In this document: one piece after another, positions 37,890-52,086 of the stretch
Position numbering within the stretch: position 1 is the first letter of the stretch
How the letters are laid out: every line of letters begins with the position of its first letter
From: Coturnix japonica
Lineage: Eukaryota > Chordata > Aves > Galliformes > Phasianidae
NCBI RefSeq assembly: GCF_001577835.2
Contig: NC_029542.1
Location: 1-64,000 of the forward strand
DNA length: 64,000 nt
Reading direction: 5' to 3'
Translations under genes and position numbers: made by a program
The notes under the pieces: generated by a model
What the model was told of the DNA's origin: nothing
What the model saw: the letters and a program-made list of their open reading frames with translations, nothing else
Database searches by the model: none

Positions 37890-38990
37890 TTTCTGCAACC
37901 CATTTTATGTGGTTTCATGCAACATCCTTCTCTGTGAATTGGCAAGAGATGGATTTGGAGGGTAAATTACAAATCGGATAAAGAATTGGTTGGATAGCCA
38001 CAGCTAGAGGGTTCTGGTCAATGCTCCCATGTCCGGGTAAATGCTGGTGATAAGTGGTATCCCCCAAGGATCTGTTGTCAGACTGGTGGTCTTCAACATC
38101 TTTATCAATGATACAGATGATGAGATCAAGTGCACTCTCAGCAAGTTTGCTGATGACACCAAACTGAGTGATGCAGTTTATATGATAGAAAAAATGTCAT
38201 TTGGAAGGACCTGCACAGGCTTGAAAAGTGAGCCCATGTGAACCTAATGAGGTTCAACAAGGCCAAGTGCAAATTGTTGCAGTTGGGTTGGGGCTGTCTG
38301 AGATACATATAAAGACTGGGAGAGGAACTCCTTGAGCAGCCCTGTGAAGAACAACTTGGGGGGTTCTGGTGGATAAAAAGCTGGACATGAGCCAGCAGTG
38401 TGCACTTGCAGCCCAGAAGACCAACAGTATCCTGGGCAGCATCACATGAGGGGTGGCAGCAGGGCAAGGCAGGTCCCCCTGTCTTCTGCTTTTGTGAAGC
38501 CCCATCTGGAGTACTGCATCCAGAACTGATGCTCACAGCACAGGAAGGATGTGGAACTGTGGAAGTAGGTCCAGAGGAGGGCCATGATGATGATCAGAGG
38601 GCTGGAGTGCCTCTCCTGTGAAGACACACTGAAGGAGTTCAGCTTGTTCAGTCTGGAGAAGAGAAGGCTCCAGGGAGATCTTATTGCAGCCTTCCAGTAC
38701 TTGAAAGGAGCTTATAAATGAGAGGAAAACTGATTTTTTTGCATGGTCTGATACATAGGACAAGAGGGAACCTGGGGAGATTAAGGTTCCTTACTCAGAG
38801 AGTGGTGAGGCTCTGTCACAGGCTGCCAAGAGATGTGTGTTCCTCATCCCTAAAGGTGCTCAAGACCAGGTTGAATGGGCTCTTTGCAGGTGTTGGCAAC
38901 CCTACCCACAGCAGGGGATTGGATCTAGATGATGCTTAAGGATCGTTCCAACCTTAGCCATACTACAATTCTGTGATATTATTCTATCCT
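37890..38990 (+). mobile_element. CR1 LINE, 5'-truncated
   Basis: Plus-strand reverse transcriptase pieces ([36 protein letters not shown]) continue to a CR1 3' end near 38985 (ACAATTCTGTGATATTATTCTAT). It is diverged and frame-broken. Confidence 0.88.
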
Positions 38991-40500
38991 AATGGGAATC
39001 ATGCCCCTCAGTATAGTAAGACTTTCCCTACCACTTAGATGGGCAGTGATATGAGGTACAAGCAAGGCTCAAGTGTTTCCAGTCTTGCCAGTGAGAGATT
39101 GAACCTGGAGAGACAAGTGTCTCGCTCCCATTTATAGGAGGGAGGCAAGGTTCTTTGATATATATATACCCGGTATGAGATTAAGAAACAGTGGTTCAAA
39201 TGTTGGTCCAACCAATTTATAACAAATCTTAATCCCCTGATTAAGATTCTCCTTAGAGAAGAGAAGGACAGACAATTTAGGGTGATGGGGAAGGGAAGGC
39301 AGGCAATAGGAAAGGTAGGAAGAAAGCAAGAATTGCGTAAAGTGGGGATAGTCACCACCAGGATCCAGCAGGGTTCCCGTTGCAAGATGTTCCGATGGTC
39401 CAAGGCAGAAGTGCAGGGAGGGAGAGCAGCAGCAGCGTGGCAGGCCTTGGGCAGCAAGCAGGTAGCAGGAAGAAGCCACAGGGTAAGTCCAGAAGCAGGC
39501 AGCAAGATTCAGGTAGCAGGTCCAGGAGAGTCCATCAGCAAGCAGGATATCCATAGTAAGGGATGTAGTGGCAGACACCTTGTTCTTCTTCAGCACACAA
39601 GCATCACGTTGTGAGGAATCTGATGGCAGAAACCTTTCTTGTTCTTCAGCATGCAGGCATCTTCTTCAGCATGCAGGTGTCAGGTCATGAGGAATCTGAT
39701 GTCAGAAAACCTTCTTGTTCATGTTGTGAGGAATCTGATGTCAGAAAACCTCAACTTCATGGTTGCTGATCTCTATTTTATCCTCCTTTCTCCTGTCTAG
39801 GTAACATTCCTGAGTGCCTGGGTAAGAGTCATGAGCAGCACCCCTTGAGATGGTCATCTTCCTTGAGATAAGCCCACACAAAAGACCACTTCACGGCCAT
39901 TCACCTGCAGCTTATCTCTCTCTCCTTGCCCCTGGCCTTGTCCATCCCTCAGACAAAAGATTTCTCAACCCTTGACCTGGACTTGCTTGGGCATTTCATC
40001 TATGTCCTTCAGCAAGCCTTGAGTCAATAGTATAACAGAATATAATCTCTTACAACAAGCCAGCCAAGTGACACCTGTAATGCAAGGCAGACACCTTATT
40101 CTACAGGGCCTGCTTGGGAACAGAGGACATTTGGGAGTATGATACTACAGACTGTGGCATTACCTGCAGCAGTAAATATCTTTCAAGTGCTTGGATCGCT
40201 TTCTAGTTGTCACCATTAGCAAGCTGCATTTCACCATTGTCTTCACATAGCACAGAGCCTAGACTTGGAGATGTTCCCTTCCTTTCTGTTCCCCCCTCTC
40301 TAGGCCAGTCACAATGTCCTCCCCCAAATACAGCAGGGAATTGGATGTCCTGAAAGGGTAGACATTCCCTCTGCAGTGAACCAAGCTGACTGCTGCACAC
40401 AGTACCTGGTGCCCAACTTCTGTTCTGCATTTCCTGGCACCCCTTCCCTCCTTCATCCCAAAGGCTAACCTGGATTCTGAAGCTCATGTGAAAGATAAAA
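38991..40500. other. Repeat-like DNA without a gene
   Basis: Between 39610 and 39755 a unit of about 30-35 bp (GAGGAATCTGATGTCAGAAA) occurs three times imperfectly. Minus-strand open frames at 39035-39596 have no family features. The block may be a decayed mobile element, but I cannot name it. Confidence 0.45.
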
Positions 40501-40537
40501 CAAGCTCCTCCAATGAGAGATACAAAAACTGAATAAG

Positions 40538-40543
40538 TTTATT
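40538..40543 (-). terminator. TRAC: TRAC poly(A) signal AATAAA
   Basis: AATAAA on the minus strand, about 365 nt past the TRAC stop codon. Cleavage is expected near 40515-40525. Confidence 0.7.
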
Positions 40544-40906
40544 GTTATCAGTAATAATTATTTAATAGGCCTAAAGAAATGCCATGTAGACCTTAACAAT
40601 TTGATAGAAGCAGAAATTTTATGTTGTTTTAATGCAAGTAATAGAGATGTTTGACAATACAGTTACAGCAATCTCTACTTCTTAAAAAAAATCATGCTAA
40701 CTAAGCACAATGCTGAGAATTGTAAGCATATTTCTGAGTAGCTTTATAAAGATGCACATAAAGCAGTTTAGACTATAATGGCTGGTGTGATACACAGGAA
40801 AACTGAATTGTATTCTATATTGCAGTAGCAGAACCTCTTGCACCCATTATTCCAATAATGATTCTTCAGCAGATTTTTTTCAGTACTTCACATCTGCGCT
40901 GTCTGG

Positions 40907-43310
40907 TTACTTTCCTTCCTGTAACAAAATAAATAAATAAATAATGAAATGTAGATTAAGTCATTATTTAAATAGAGTTACAGCTATATAACGGTACACC
41001 TGAAGCATCTGGGCAATAGAAAGAGGAGAAAGACAGTGGGCCGAAACCAACATATTAATTCTGAGGACTTTCAAGTCAATGCCTATCAGACTTTCACATC
41101 TGGAGACCATGAGGGGATGAATCTGAAAAATGAGTGCAGACAAGGGAGGAGAAGGTTGAGGGAAAAGGAGAGATATTTAGAAAGATGTTAAATTTGCATG
41201 AGGATAAGGAGAAGTAATTAGATTTGAACAGTGGGGAAAACAATGATAGCATGATGATCTGCAATGAAGTAGAGGGATTTTACAGGCAAAAGCTGTATGG
41301 ATGAGCTACACAAACAGTTATAGAGAAGGAACATAGGTAATGAATTGTCCCAGGTGCTTTCTCAGACACCTTACCACCCCCTCTCTATACTTACATTTTT
41401 TTTCCACATAAGCATCGTCATCACCACATTAAAAATTATTGCTTTTAATAAAATTATTTTCAGGCCCAGTTGTGAAAAAGTCAGCATGTTCAGGTTCTCA
41501 TCTGTTGAAGTAAAAAGGAATGAAAGTCACAAGAGCACTGTGACATCTTCACTTCCAGGCAGACATAACAGTGCTTCTTAATGAAGCTTTTTCCACTTTG
41601 CATGGCTGAGCTTGTAGCTCACTAATGAAGCAGTGAACGGGACCAGCTCACCAAGAGTCTACTTCAAGGGCCAGGCTTTCAGCCAGTATGAGCTTAATTC
41701 TACAGCAAGGAAGACTGCCAATCACATGGTTGTTATTAACAGTGTGTTATACTGTTATTAACAGTATGAAAAAGGGATGCTGGAAGAGTCTATCCATCCT
41801 CTCCCCCCAATTTTTAGAGTGGCAGAAAGAGAAACAAGTTAAATTTTGCCCAAAGAACACAGAGTCCATCCAGATGTTCTACTAATCATAGAATCATTAA
41901 GGTTGGAGAACACCTCCAAGAGCATCTAGTCTAACCATTCACCTACCACTAATATTGTCCACTAAGCTGTGTCCCTAAATGCCACATCTACACGTTTCTT
42001 GAACACCCAAATCTTAGCTACAGTGTCATTTTCACCTGAAAATATGCTGATCTATACTAGAGAAGCAGGATGTGGTCATCAAAATGTCATTTTAAATTTC
42101 TCTTTGAAAACCTCTCCCCGTAACATCTGGTCCAATCCACCAAGTTTGCTTATGAGTACTTTTTTTTGAAGTACTGTTTTGGAAACATTTGGCTAACTGT
42201 TTTTTGGTGGGCTTTGCTGTTATTGTTGCCTGTTGTTTTTCCTCTTACCCTCCCCACCCCCCCAGAAAGGTTGCATGTTTGCAAGAGTAAAGCTATTCTG
42301 CAAACCAAGCCTGTGCAGAGGCAGGCTCAGCTCCTTTGAACTTGCAGAGCTTACTCTCATGTGCTGTATCTGTAGTGCACACTCACTGCATATACCACCT
42401 CCTTATCTTTTGGTTCATTAGGTGTGCAGCCGAAAAGAAAAACATCCCTTCTGAAATACAGGCAGGCATTCAGTCAAGCTGACATATCTGTACCTTACAT
42501 CAGCAAACAGGGGACATTAGCAAAAAACTGGGAAGAATTTCCTTAAATCAAGCTTTACTAGTAAAATGCTGTGTTCATACCTGTCTTGAAGTGCGGCGAC
42601 ATCCCTGTAATGCAGACACTGCTGACACCTGCAGATACCGAGAAATTAAATTAATAAGAAATTGACTTCTTCAGAAGTTCACAAAGGTATTTCTAACTAG
42701 AAGGGCTAAATTTGAGTTTCTGGCTATAAATACATATGCTATTTTCAGTGCAAGCATATAATAAGATCTAATTAAACATTCGTGTCCCATCAGACAAAGG
42801 ATTTTCAAGCTTTATATCTCCCATGGAGTGATTTTGAGATCTCTCTGCTGTGACTTTCCCAGCCTACTGACTCTTCAACTTGTTTCTACCAAGGAATAAG
42901 CCAAAAGAAAGTGGAGGCAATGAGACACCATTCCTTTAGAGAGTGGAAGCACAGCTCAGCACTGCTTACAGTGTGAGGTGAACAAGTCCTGTTCATACTA
43001 ATAGTAGAGAGACCATGTATAGCCCTGAACGCACATCCAACATTACCTGCTTCAGGATCACCTCCTTCTAGTATTCCAAATCCCTCGTGCTTGGCACCAC
43101 ACTGCATTTCATCCTTCTTGGCCCAGTAGGTTGACAGGTAGCTCACTTCATGTTTGTTCTCAGATGTTGCCACTTCCACAACAGCTTCTGTCTTACTATC
43201 AACTGAGCTAAGATCAAGCTTTTCAGGGGAGTAATCCGTGATGAGGCACATTTCCAAATTCTTGTCATCTGCAGAGGTCAGCCTGTAGACTGAAGGAGAT
43301 GGAGTAACAT
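40907..43310 (-). CDS. TRAC: T-cell receptor alpha constant region, four exons
   Basis: Encodes the constant part of the TCR alpha chain, which pairs with TCR beta and CD3 at the T-cell surface. Exon 1 (43310-43047) is the Ig-like domain, starting (X)VTPSPSVYRL, with the Cys pair in EMCLITDY and EMQCGAKHEG. Exon 2 (42628-42581) is the connecting peptide with the interchain Cys (SSVCITGMSPHFKT). Exon 3 (41501-41395) is the transmembrane exon LGLKIILLKAIIFNVVMTM, with the Lys residues used to contact CD3. Exon 4 (40918-40907) adds EGK and the stop. All junctions are GT-AG and in phase: the J supplies one nucleotide and the C exon starts with AT. The constant region has about 143 residues. The Ig domain looks shorter and less typical than in mammals, as known for birds. 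The tail WKKNEGK crosses the last junction. Confidence 0.97.
41884..42015 (-). mobile_element. CR1 3'-end fragment in the TRAC intron
   Basis: Reversed CR1 terminus (AATCATAGAATCATTAAGG) followed by GAACACCTCCAAGAGCATCT. It lies between TRAC exons 2 and 3. Confidence 0.8.
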
Positions 43311-46300
43311 CTGGAAATGGAGAAGAGGCATTAGGTGAGATTAGAACGTGAGCTGACACACATTAGCTGTGACAATCTTGACACACTAACACTTTAGGTA
43401 TGGATGTTCCTCCATGATTCAAATGGGAAGCTGTCTGATCATACGGATCTTGAGCTAGGACACCATTTCTGAACCAAAGCATTAACAGCAGATTATACAG
43501 GAGCTACATGAAACTTACTTTGACAAATGATGTATGGGAGCCACAGGTGGTCAACCTGGATCCCTAGAGCATCTCAAATGATAGTTATGAGGCCATCCAC
43601 AGCCTAAAGGTCTACATCTAACCTGGCTACCCCCCTCTGTAACAGCTTGCTCAGCTCTACACCACAGCCTGGGATTCCTTTAGGATCATAACCTGACTGC
43701 AGGGATGTGTAAAACAGGCAGAGACTACTCTCTTCCTGCTTCACAGCCATAATCTGTGGAGGACAGATTGGCCTAGGGTCATTCTTTGCTTTCTGCAGAT
43801 GCAACCTCAAATCCACCACTGATATTCATAATCCCAATTTTTTTAACTTTTTTTTTAATATGGTTATTCTTCTGGGAATAGATTACAGATTCAGATAAAA
43901 TAATAAAGCTGGATCACAGAATATCAGGGACTGGAAGGGACCTGGATGGTAGACCCCATTACAAAGCAAACAACAGCAAAAAAAGAAACACAAATGAACC
44001 AGTTTGTATCATTAACATGGAGTACAAGGATAGAAAAATAAATAAATTAATAAATAAAAGAGAGAGAAATAGGTAGATCTGTTCTTCCCTTGCACATCAA
44101 GTGCTCTTCTATCAGAAGAGCTGCAAATCCAGCTCTCTCTAAATTAGTATATGTTTGTGCTTTTTTTTCCCCACTGCCTCTGCAATGCTTTTATCTTGTG
44201 CAGATTTTAAAAGTGTGTTTTTTTTTTGCTGGCAGCTTCAACACCACCAGCTTTGCAAAACACTCATTTCTCATTCTTGCTCTGAGTGGTTGCTGGCTTT
44301 GTTCTGTCACTAGAGGCATTTTCCAGTTTGTTCCCTTGTATTTGCATGCTGTTTTGCAAGACTGCAGATAGCGGACTTGGTAAATACCAGCTATTTTGAC
44401 CACAGCACTGTCACCTACGTTTCCTGTTATTCTGTCTTAATGAGTTGATGGATGTGTTGTTGCTGTGTTGGTATCTATGACCTTTATTGTCAGAAAAGTT
44501 TGAGAAGTAAATAAGGATGCTCTGATCTCTCCACCCTGCCTAACTGCATCCTCATTGAAGGGTGTCTTCCAGGTGGATGAAGAGGAGCTATCTAAATGCC
44601 ATCCCTGACCATTCTACAATGAAAGCCAACTCCAGAAATCAGTAGAGTTCATTGAGACATCAGTTTGAGTCTGTTTCAGCATCAAAGATTTGTGTCTTTC
44701 ATCTTTTCCCCAAATAGAAAGCTGAACTGATTTAACACACAACTGGTATTCTATAGAAAATTATCTCACTATCCATTCCCACCAAAGCAGAATCTCTCTG
44801 TCTCTTGTCAGACTAGAATCAGTGTAATTGAATTCACTGACAATTTAGAGTTTAACCATTTGTGCAATAATTGTCTCTGGAAACAAAGAGGCTTGAGGAA
44901 GCAGTCCGCTGACTTTCTGAGAGCTGTCATTCTCATAAATCATTTGTGTAGGCTTTTTCTTCCAAAACCAGCATGGGTTTTAACTGTCAGAAACAGCTTC
45001 CAGTATTTTTACACCAGGTATTTCATTTATAGGGGGAAATAAATAATTTCAACTCAAAACAATAAACCTCTTGAACTGAGATCAACTATCCTTTCAGCTA
45101 ATAAATAAATGAATAGTGATAAATGAATAAATAATAAATAAATGTACAGTGAGCAAGAATAAATGTATTCAAAGAATTAATCCTGAAATCCCTCTCTAAA
45201 CACAGGTGGAAGAAAATAGTTTTTTTGTCAATAGTTGTCAGAAGAACATTTGATTTTATACTTGTGGTATTGCCTCAGATATAGATGTGTTTTTCGCAAT
45301 GAAATGATGTCCTTCACTGACCAGTCTATCTAAGGGGCACTTGTAATTACATAACTTACTTGGGATTATAGACAGCCTTGTGTAACTTCCAAAAATTACT
45401 CTTGTAGCTCCAGTATCCTAAACATCTGAGTTCAAATCATTACAAATAACATAGCTTAAGTCACTTGGGAAATTTCTTCCTTATCCATTGTGAGACTATG
45501 ACTTAAACATGAACCCAGAAGGGTCTGAATTTTTCTCCTTCCTAAGTAAAAAAAAAAAAAAAAAAAAAATACAGCTTCTGGTGTTTGTGCAATAAAGTTC
45601 TTCCAAGCTAACATTTTCCTTTTCAGAATGACATCATGAGTCTTCATACTGTCTGATAAGACTCTAAATTAAGGTCAATGACATGCCAGTGTCACTAATC
45701 TAGGAAACTGATGATGTTATCTAATTTCCCAGTATTCCCAGGATCCCTGATGCATCTTCACCATCACACTGTTGAGAAATAATCCTGGCTTCATTTTCTT
45801 TCATCCTCCTCTCTTCCCTTCTTCATCTAGAGAGCATGTTCATTCTCCATAAAGGTAGCTGTATTTAGAAACACTAATTAGCATTCACTGCTCCTGTTTT
45901 CATACCATGTCCATCTCCAGATCTCAAGCACCTGAGCTGACTTTAAATCTAGTTCCTCTTACATATGTACTATATCCTTCTCACTCAACAATAAGACTTT
46001 GCAACCAACTGTTGCCTAGTAGCTGCATATTTTGGTGTCTTCTCACCCAAAGTATATAGGAAAGCTGTCTACTAGACACAAAGTTATTTGAAATTTCTTT
46101 CCATCTTTACAGGTTTCTACAGTCTTTTAAAATTTTACCAAGAAAAGGAAAAAGGCTTAAAAAGCATCACAAAAATTTTCAAATGCAAATTTTCTAATTC
46201 CTAACTGCTCACATTCTAACATTACTTTAAACAAATACGGGTTTTACTTTCAAATATTAAAACAAAAACATCTTGATATATTCTTAGGCTAAGAGTTAGA

Positions 46301-46730
46301 AAATCCATTCTCAAGGTCATTAGGCCGAATGTCTCCAAAACATCATATAATTGTTATTTTAAAGACGGATTTATCAAATATTAAGTGCTAATAACCAAAA
46401 ATTCAAGACACACATTAAATCTGTTATATAGTTTTATAGCATGGATACTCCTAGCCACACAGCATGCCTGACCACACCGCACTGTGACTGCTAAGCTTTG
46501 GTAAACTGTTTAGCAATAGAGACCCATAAGAAACACAACCACTTTATCTAGCTGTTCTTTTCTGTAGTGAGTCATTGGCGTACCTTATACAAGCACTTCT
46601 TGGCTTTCAACACAGCATGTATATATCAACATATTTTTTTCTGGAGGAAAATGCTCCCCTAGTCCACCTACCTAAAGAACAAGTAACTACCAATCCTGGT
46701 GCTAATATTATACAGAGAGTTTAAACTTAC
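43311..46730. other. J-C intron of TRA, no gene
   Basis: 3.4 kb between TRAC exon 1 and the nearest TRAJ. It contains a CR1 3' scrap at 43907-43960 (GGATCACAGAATATCAGGG), AT-rich DNA with AATAAATAAATA runs near 44035 and 45100, and an A run at 45549-45569. No FGxG-type J was found here. Confidence 0.6.
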
Positions 46731-46790
46731 TTGGGGTAACAAGAAGTTGAGTTCCAGCTCCAAATACCAGTTCAGCATATCCCTGATTGG
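46731..46790 (-). CDS. TRAJ: TRAJ segment nearest TRAC, intact
   Basis: Reads NQGYAELVFGAGTQLLVTP plus one base. Recombination signal: heptamer CAGTGTG (46791-46797), 12-bp spacer, nonamer CGTTTTTGC. The donor is GTAAGT. From the Phe codon to the donor is 34 nt, the phase TRAC needs. Confidence 0.95.
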
Positions 46791-47998
46791 CACACTGATG
46801 CCAATCTCTGCAAAAACGTAGGCACGTTTTCCAAACTCATACTGACAGTCAGATCAACAGGCATTCGAGAGCGGGAAGTAACTTAAGGGAGCGGTTGCAA
46901 AACACACTGATTTAAATCACTGTCCAATTACAAAAGATATCTACAAAAAAAATAGTCAGGAACAGGAGAATTAAAAAAAAAAAAAATATCATTCCTTCCT
47001 TGGTTACGGCTGTGTACTACATATTTTGAGAGTGATGCTAGAGTAACCTGTGTTTGTCTATAAAATTGTCCAAAATTCAATTCAGAATACCATGTGGTTA
47101 AGAACACTTCTCATCAGTCCAACTTTTTTCCTTAACATTTCATTGTTTATTACTTATTACTGGATTAATCATCAGCAGAGCTCCTTTTGATAATGTCAGC
47201 TTGCATCCTCTCCACCCCCATAATCCATATGTTGCGGAAAACCTTTGACTTTTCTTATATTTATCTCCTCTCAGGTTTCAATGGCACACTGATATCCTAT
47301 CCAGATCTTGCAGATTCACTGAGGAGTTGCATAGGCATCTGAGCCTTTGCACCTCAAGGTTCTGACACTCTCACTCAGTAAAGCAGTAGCAGAATTAAGG
47401 ATTCAGGATGGACTTGTGGCTTTGGCAGCCTGGTAATTCTGGATTAATGTTTCAGTCACATATAGAATCCACTTGCAGTATCTGTGGATAATACCACTAT
47501 TGTCCAACATGACAAAAGATAGTCCAGTTCCCATTCTGACACTAACTAGAAATGACACTAAAAAGAAATTAGTATATTATACCTTGGTATGTTCTCCTGC
47601 AAGTAAAGATAAAATGGTGATAGTACCACAAATAGATATTTTCTAAATGTTCTAACAATTATTTTATTTCAATGTTTGTTCATCTGACATATCATCCATG
47701 ACATTGCTTGAGGACAATGGAAGTGACATGGATTTACCCTTAGGATAGAAGAAATGCATGTGACTTGTCAGAAAAACAAAATTAGTCTTTGTCTTAGCTA
47801 TTACAGGAATGCAACTGACTGAAGAGCATTGTAAGCACGTTTTCCTTCAGCTGCCTCAAGAAATACTGCTTGGATATTTTCCTTGGAATAACTTCCGCCA
47901 GTTAGCATGACACCTCAGGTTACTGAAGTATTTTTCCAGATCTTAACGTGTATCCTCAACAAGCTTGCAAATTAGGCAAAAATTTAAGATACATGTAC

Positions 47999-48060
47999 CT
48001 GGCAGAAACAGAAGTCTTGTCCCAGATCCAAATATGAGTTTGTAACTATTTCCATAGTCA
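47999..48060 (-). CDS. TRAJ: TRAJ segment, intact coding, weak RSS
   Basis: Reads YGNSYKLIFGSGTRLLFLP, with donor GTACAT and 34 nt from Phe to donor. The heptamer TAATGTG (48061-48067) and the nonamer 12 bp upstream (GGATAATGT) are poor, so use may be low. Confidence 0.88.
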
Positions 48061-48067
48061 CACATTA

Positions 48068-50391
48068 ACACAGGCCTCTACATTATCCAGAGAGGTACTG
48101 AATGGAACCTTTGGCCATGAAACACTCCACCAAAGGAAATCCCGTTTATCTCCACAGTTAGACAGGATGGTCTATCTAGGATTTTCTATCCATCCTTTAT
48201 TCATATTTTCATAGTGAAGCACTGTCATATTCTATGTTTTTCAACTTTTCAAACTCTTCCTCTTTAACGTTCCCCCTGTATTTATATTTTGTTTCCACAA
48301 AACCACCTGCATCACAAATCTGTCCTTCACCTCATTCCTCATTTACTTAATCTCACTGCCAGCCAGATTAATCTCTCAAAATTTAGTGTATATAATTTTA
48401 ACTCACAGCTCACAGGCTCTGATGGAATAGTATAAACCCCATCATCCCATCTTCTTGGATTTGCTATCTGGATTAGTCAAGAGTGATTAAAAAAAAAAAA
48501 ATAATAATAAAAAAAAAATGCCATTTAGATTTTAAGTAGAAATCATGCTTTTCAGTATGCTATTTTTAAATTCTATTTATTTGGCACTTTTTTTTTTTTT
48601 TTCCTAACAGGGAGACCATTTCTTATTCTGCCAAAAATCATTGAGGTTTTGGTATGCATTCAGGAAAATCCTAGTTTTTACATTGTGAACAGAGTTAGAT
48701 CTGTAGCAGCTCCATACAGATACAGCCATAGCAAGTCAATCTGAAAACACATACAAATGAACTCAAGGAGAGCTCTGATTCATCCCTACTTTAGCTTGCT
48801 AATAGCTCCATATAAACTGGAGGATCTTATTTTTCTCATGTTTTTTAACAAGGTCAGAGAGATCATTTGAAATATAAGAATTTTTTCCCAGAGATTTCCA
48901 GAATTGACTGTTTCTTTATATTGTGTATTTTTGCTTTCAGAATAAAATCACTTTGAAGTTATCTTAAATATACCATTTAAGAAATGAAAGCATTAATTTT
49001 TCAGAGTAAAAAGAAAATCATTTCTATTAAATGATTAAATTAAGAAATTTAGAAAAAATGTCACATTTACAAAAAGAAAAAAGAAAAAGGTTGGTTTCAC
49101 TGTATCTGCCTTCCTTCTTTCCCTTCTCCAAGATGTTTCAGACAACAGAAGAACACCTACTTTTTTCAGATGTTATCGAAAAACATTGAAATTCATCAGG
49201 AGAATGGGTATGGGCAAAAAAACCCCGTACATTGTATATTTGGAAAATTAACTACACTTGAGAAAACAGGAGCTTAGTCAAATGATCCAAAGGCATTTCT
49301 ACGTTGAACTGTACTAACACCATGCCACAGCCCATGGATATCAGATTACAAGTTACTTGAGAAAGAATATAAGAAACAGAGCACTCATGCAAGAGGAGAC
49401 TGCACTCTTCCCCTACAGCCCACTCTAAATTTCTGTGAATTTTGAGCTGGAGGTTGTCCATACATCATCATGTTCAGTCACCACCTAAGAACACACAGAG
49501 GTCGTAAGTGCTCACCAACTCTTTAAAATTACTTTGGGTGTCCACTTTGTGGCAGCAATGACCAAAACCAGTATTTTTTTCATGTACATTTTCCAGACCA
49601 AACTATTTATCATATTTCCACAGAAATAATTTACTCATAGCTTTCAAGGCCTTTCGCACCCCAGATTCTCATGCAATTACAAGAGAGACAAAGGTGCAAA
49701 AGGAATAATCTCTTACAACTTCTACTGCTCATGTGGATGTTGAAGGCTCAGGTAACCTCACAGTACTCCTCACTAATTGTCTGTGACTACAAACTTGGTA
49801 TAATTCTGCCACAGTTTGGCAACCATGACACAATCTCAAAGATAAGCTTGCTCCTTGAGCTTCGATTATTTGCTCTTCACATTATGGAAGAAACCCAGTC
49901 CAATCATTACAGCTTCATTCAGGATCTCCAAAGTAAAACCCCATTATGTGCTTCTACTTTGCATTAACCTACACTGAGGATCCTCTTATCTTAAAGCATT
50001 AGCATCCACATACCAGAAAGGTCCATTTTACACACTACAACTTTATGGGACAATACTCATCACTCTGGATTTTGCTCGCCATTGCTGACTTTCCCATTTC
50101 CCTTTGCCTATTCTCCACATATTTTTGGTAGCCTGGACTTTTTGTCCAGGAACAGTCATCTCTTTTCAACTTCTCAAGAAAAGTGATCTTGAATATTTTA
50201 ACTGTCTGATTTGGGCATCATCAAGCATAGGGAGGTGAAAATATATATACAGTCATTTTAGGCACTTTTACACAAGCTGAAAATGTATAGTCCCATTTCC
50301 ACTGTACTGCAAAGCAACTAAAAAGGCAAAGTAACTTCTAAAGCAGTGTAAGTATTTTCAAGAGAAATCACATCTGAGAATTCAGACATAC
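48068..50391. other. AT-rich inter-J spacer
   Basis: No J with FGxG, gene or clear repeat was recognised. A runs lie near 48490 and 48510. Confidence 0.45.
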
Positions 50392-50453
50392 CCAGAGAAA
50401 CTCTAAGTTTTGTTCCGGTTCCAAATATGAGTTTGCCATAACCCCCAGTATTA
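50392..50453 (-). CDS. TRAJ: TRAJ segment, intact
   Basis: Reads NTGGYGKLIFGTGTKLRVSL. The heptamer CACAGTG is at 50454-50460; the nonamer is degenerate. Donor GTATGT; 34 nt from Phe to donor. Confidence 0.92.
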
Positions 50454-50460
50454 CACTGTG

Positions 50461-51935
50461 ACACCATTGCAAAATGGTGCCTTTTTGCGCTCATATGCTG
50501 CTTTGTACACATGGCAATGCAAGATGCTTATTGAAATACTCTAAGGAAGGCAAGTTACTGCCATCTCCTCAACACATACAGTGAAATTAACATGTTAGAC
50601 TTATTGCTCTGTCTGTCTAAACGTTGGTGACACTCACTGTCTGGCCTTTGCCCATAGTCTAATCAGACATCTGCTTACTCTTTCCTCTGTGTGTCAGTTA
50701 GTGTATGCATACATAGCCTTCCAGAGAGTGTTTAGAAGCCTTCTGACTGCTGCTGTTGTGTCTGACCAGTCTGTACTGCCAATCTGCTCCATTCACTTGT
50801 GTTGTCCATCATCCTCTTCCAGGCTGCACTTTACATTGTATTATTTAACACCTGCTAGGTTTCACCCAAAGGTGGGTGCCACTACTAAGCATGGGCTTGG
50901 ATCTTGCCCTGAATTCTACACAGCCTTTCAGGACACAATAGAAATCTCCCCTTCATTCTCTCCAGAACCGGGTCTTCCACAGCTTAACTCTGATGTGTAC
51001 TCAACTACACAAACACACAAATATGAATTTCAGTGCAATAAATAGTCCATTTTCCATTACCAAGAGCCAGAAACTACAAAAGTGAAAATAACACAATAAC
51101 ACAATAAATAACATAACAAACCAACATGCTCCCAGTTTGTGGAGCTATCTAGTTTTGCACGTCAAAAGTGGGCTAAATATAGTGAAAGCTCTATATGCCA
51201 TGTTCTATGTAGCTGGAAAAATGCACTCACACAACAGTGAATACTGGGGCAAAGCAAATCAAAACCTCACTCACTGGCTAACATCAAGTCGAATCCTTCC
51301 TTAAAGAACAATAAATCCCTGTTGCAAATTAAATGCAGAATGAGATCATAATTAAATCATCAGTTAATAAGTGAATGAAATCCAGTCACTAGTGAAACCT
51401 CTCTCTCCTTCTTTCTGCAAAACCCAGATCATTATTAATTGTGCTCTCCACCCCAAAAAGAAAGTGGGACTGAATTTCTAACAAAGTAGAGATAAAATCT
51501 AAGACACAGAAGACACAGGGGAAGAATTTTTAATTGTTTTCACTCTCTTCCAATAGGAAAAAGAAAGTATTTTCACTACCTTCCTGAACAACTTTGCTTT
51601 TCTTCAATAGTTCTTCTTCAGTTTCAGAAATTCCTTGATGAATCTACAGGACTACTGAATATTTGCTTAACTGAAGTAATGAAAAATTAACATGAGGTTT
51701 CTGATTAAAATGCCCATTAAAGTTTGTTAGGTATGAGAACACATGCACAATTTTCAAATGATATAAAATTTCCTTCACCATTATTATATGTTTCCAAATT
51801 CAAGCAGCTAAAAGGAAGTCTCTGCTAGGGACCAATTTTCTTAATCCTAATTTTATTTCAGATGAAGTGAAAGAACATACTGAAGAATCTTCTGTGAATA
51901 TTTTGCAAACTAAGCACACCTATAGTTTGGTATTT
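50461..51935. other. Inter-J spacer, no gene
   Basis: AT-rich DNA with no recognisable J, gene or repeat. Confidence 0.4.
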
Positions 51936-51940
51936 ATCTA

Positions 51941-52062
51941 AGCTGGGCAACCTGATCTAGTAAACATGGAAGTTTGGTGGCCCTGCCAGGCAGACGGGTT
52001 GGAGCTTCATGATTCTTGAGGTCCCTTTCAACCCGGGTCATTCTGTGATTCTGTGATTCTGT
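51941..52062 (+). mobile_element. CR1 3'-end fragment
   Basis: A plus-orientation CR1 terminus ending CATTCTGTGATTCTGTGATT, between TRAJ segments. Confidence 0.85.
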
Positions 52063-52086
52063 AAGCTAGAAAGTTTGCGTATCTGG

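Noticed and set aside
49252-49461. Possible additional TRAJ near 49287 (CCAAAGG on plus)
   Set aside because: The frame gives FGSF without the second Gly, and no donor or heptamer is in place.
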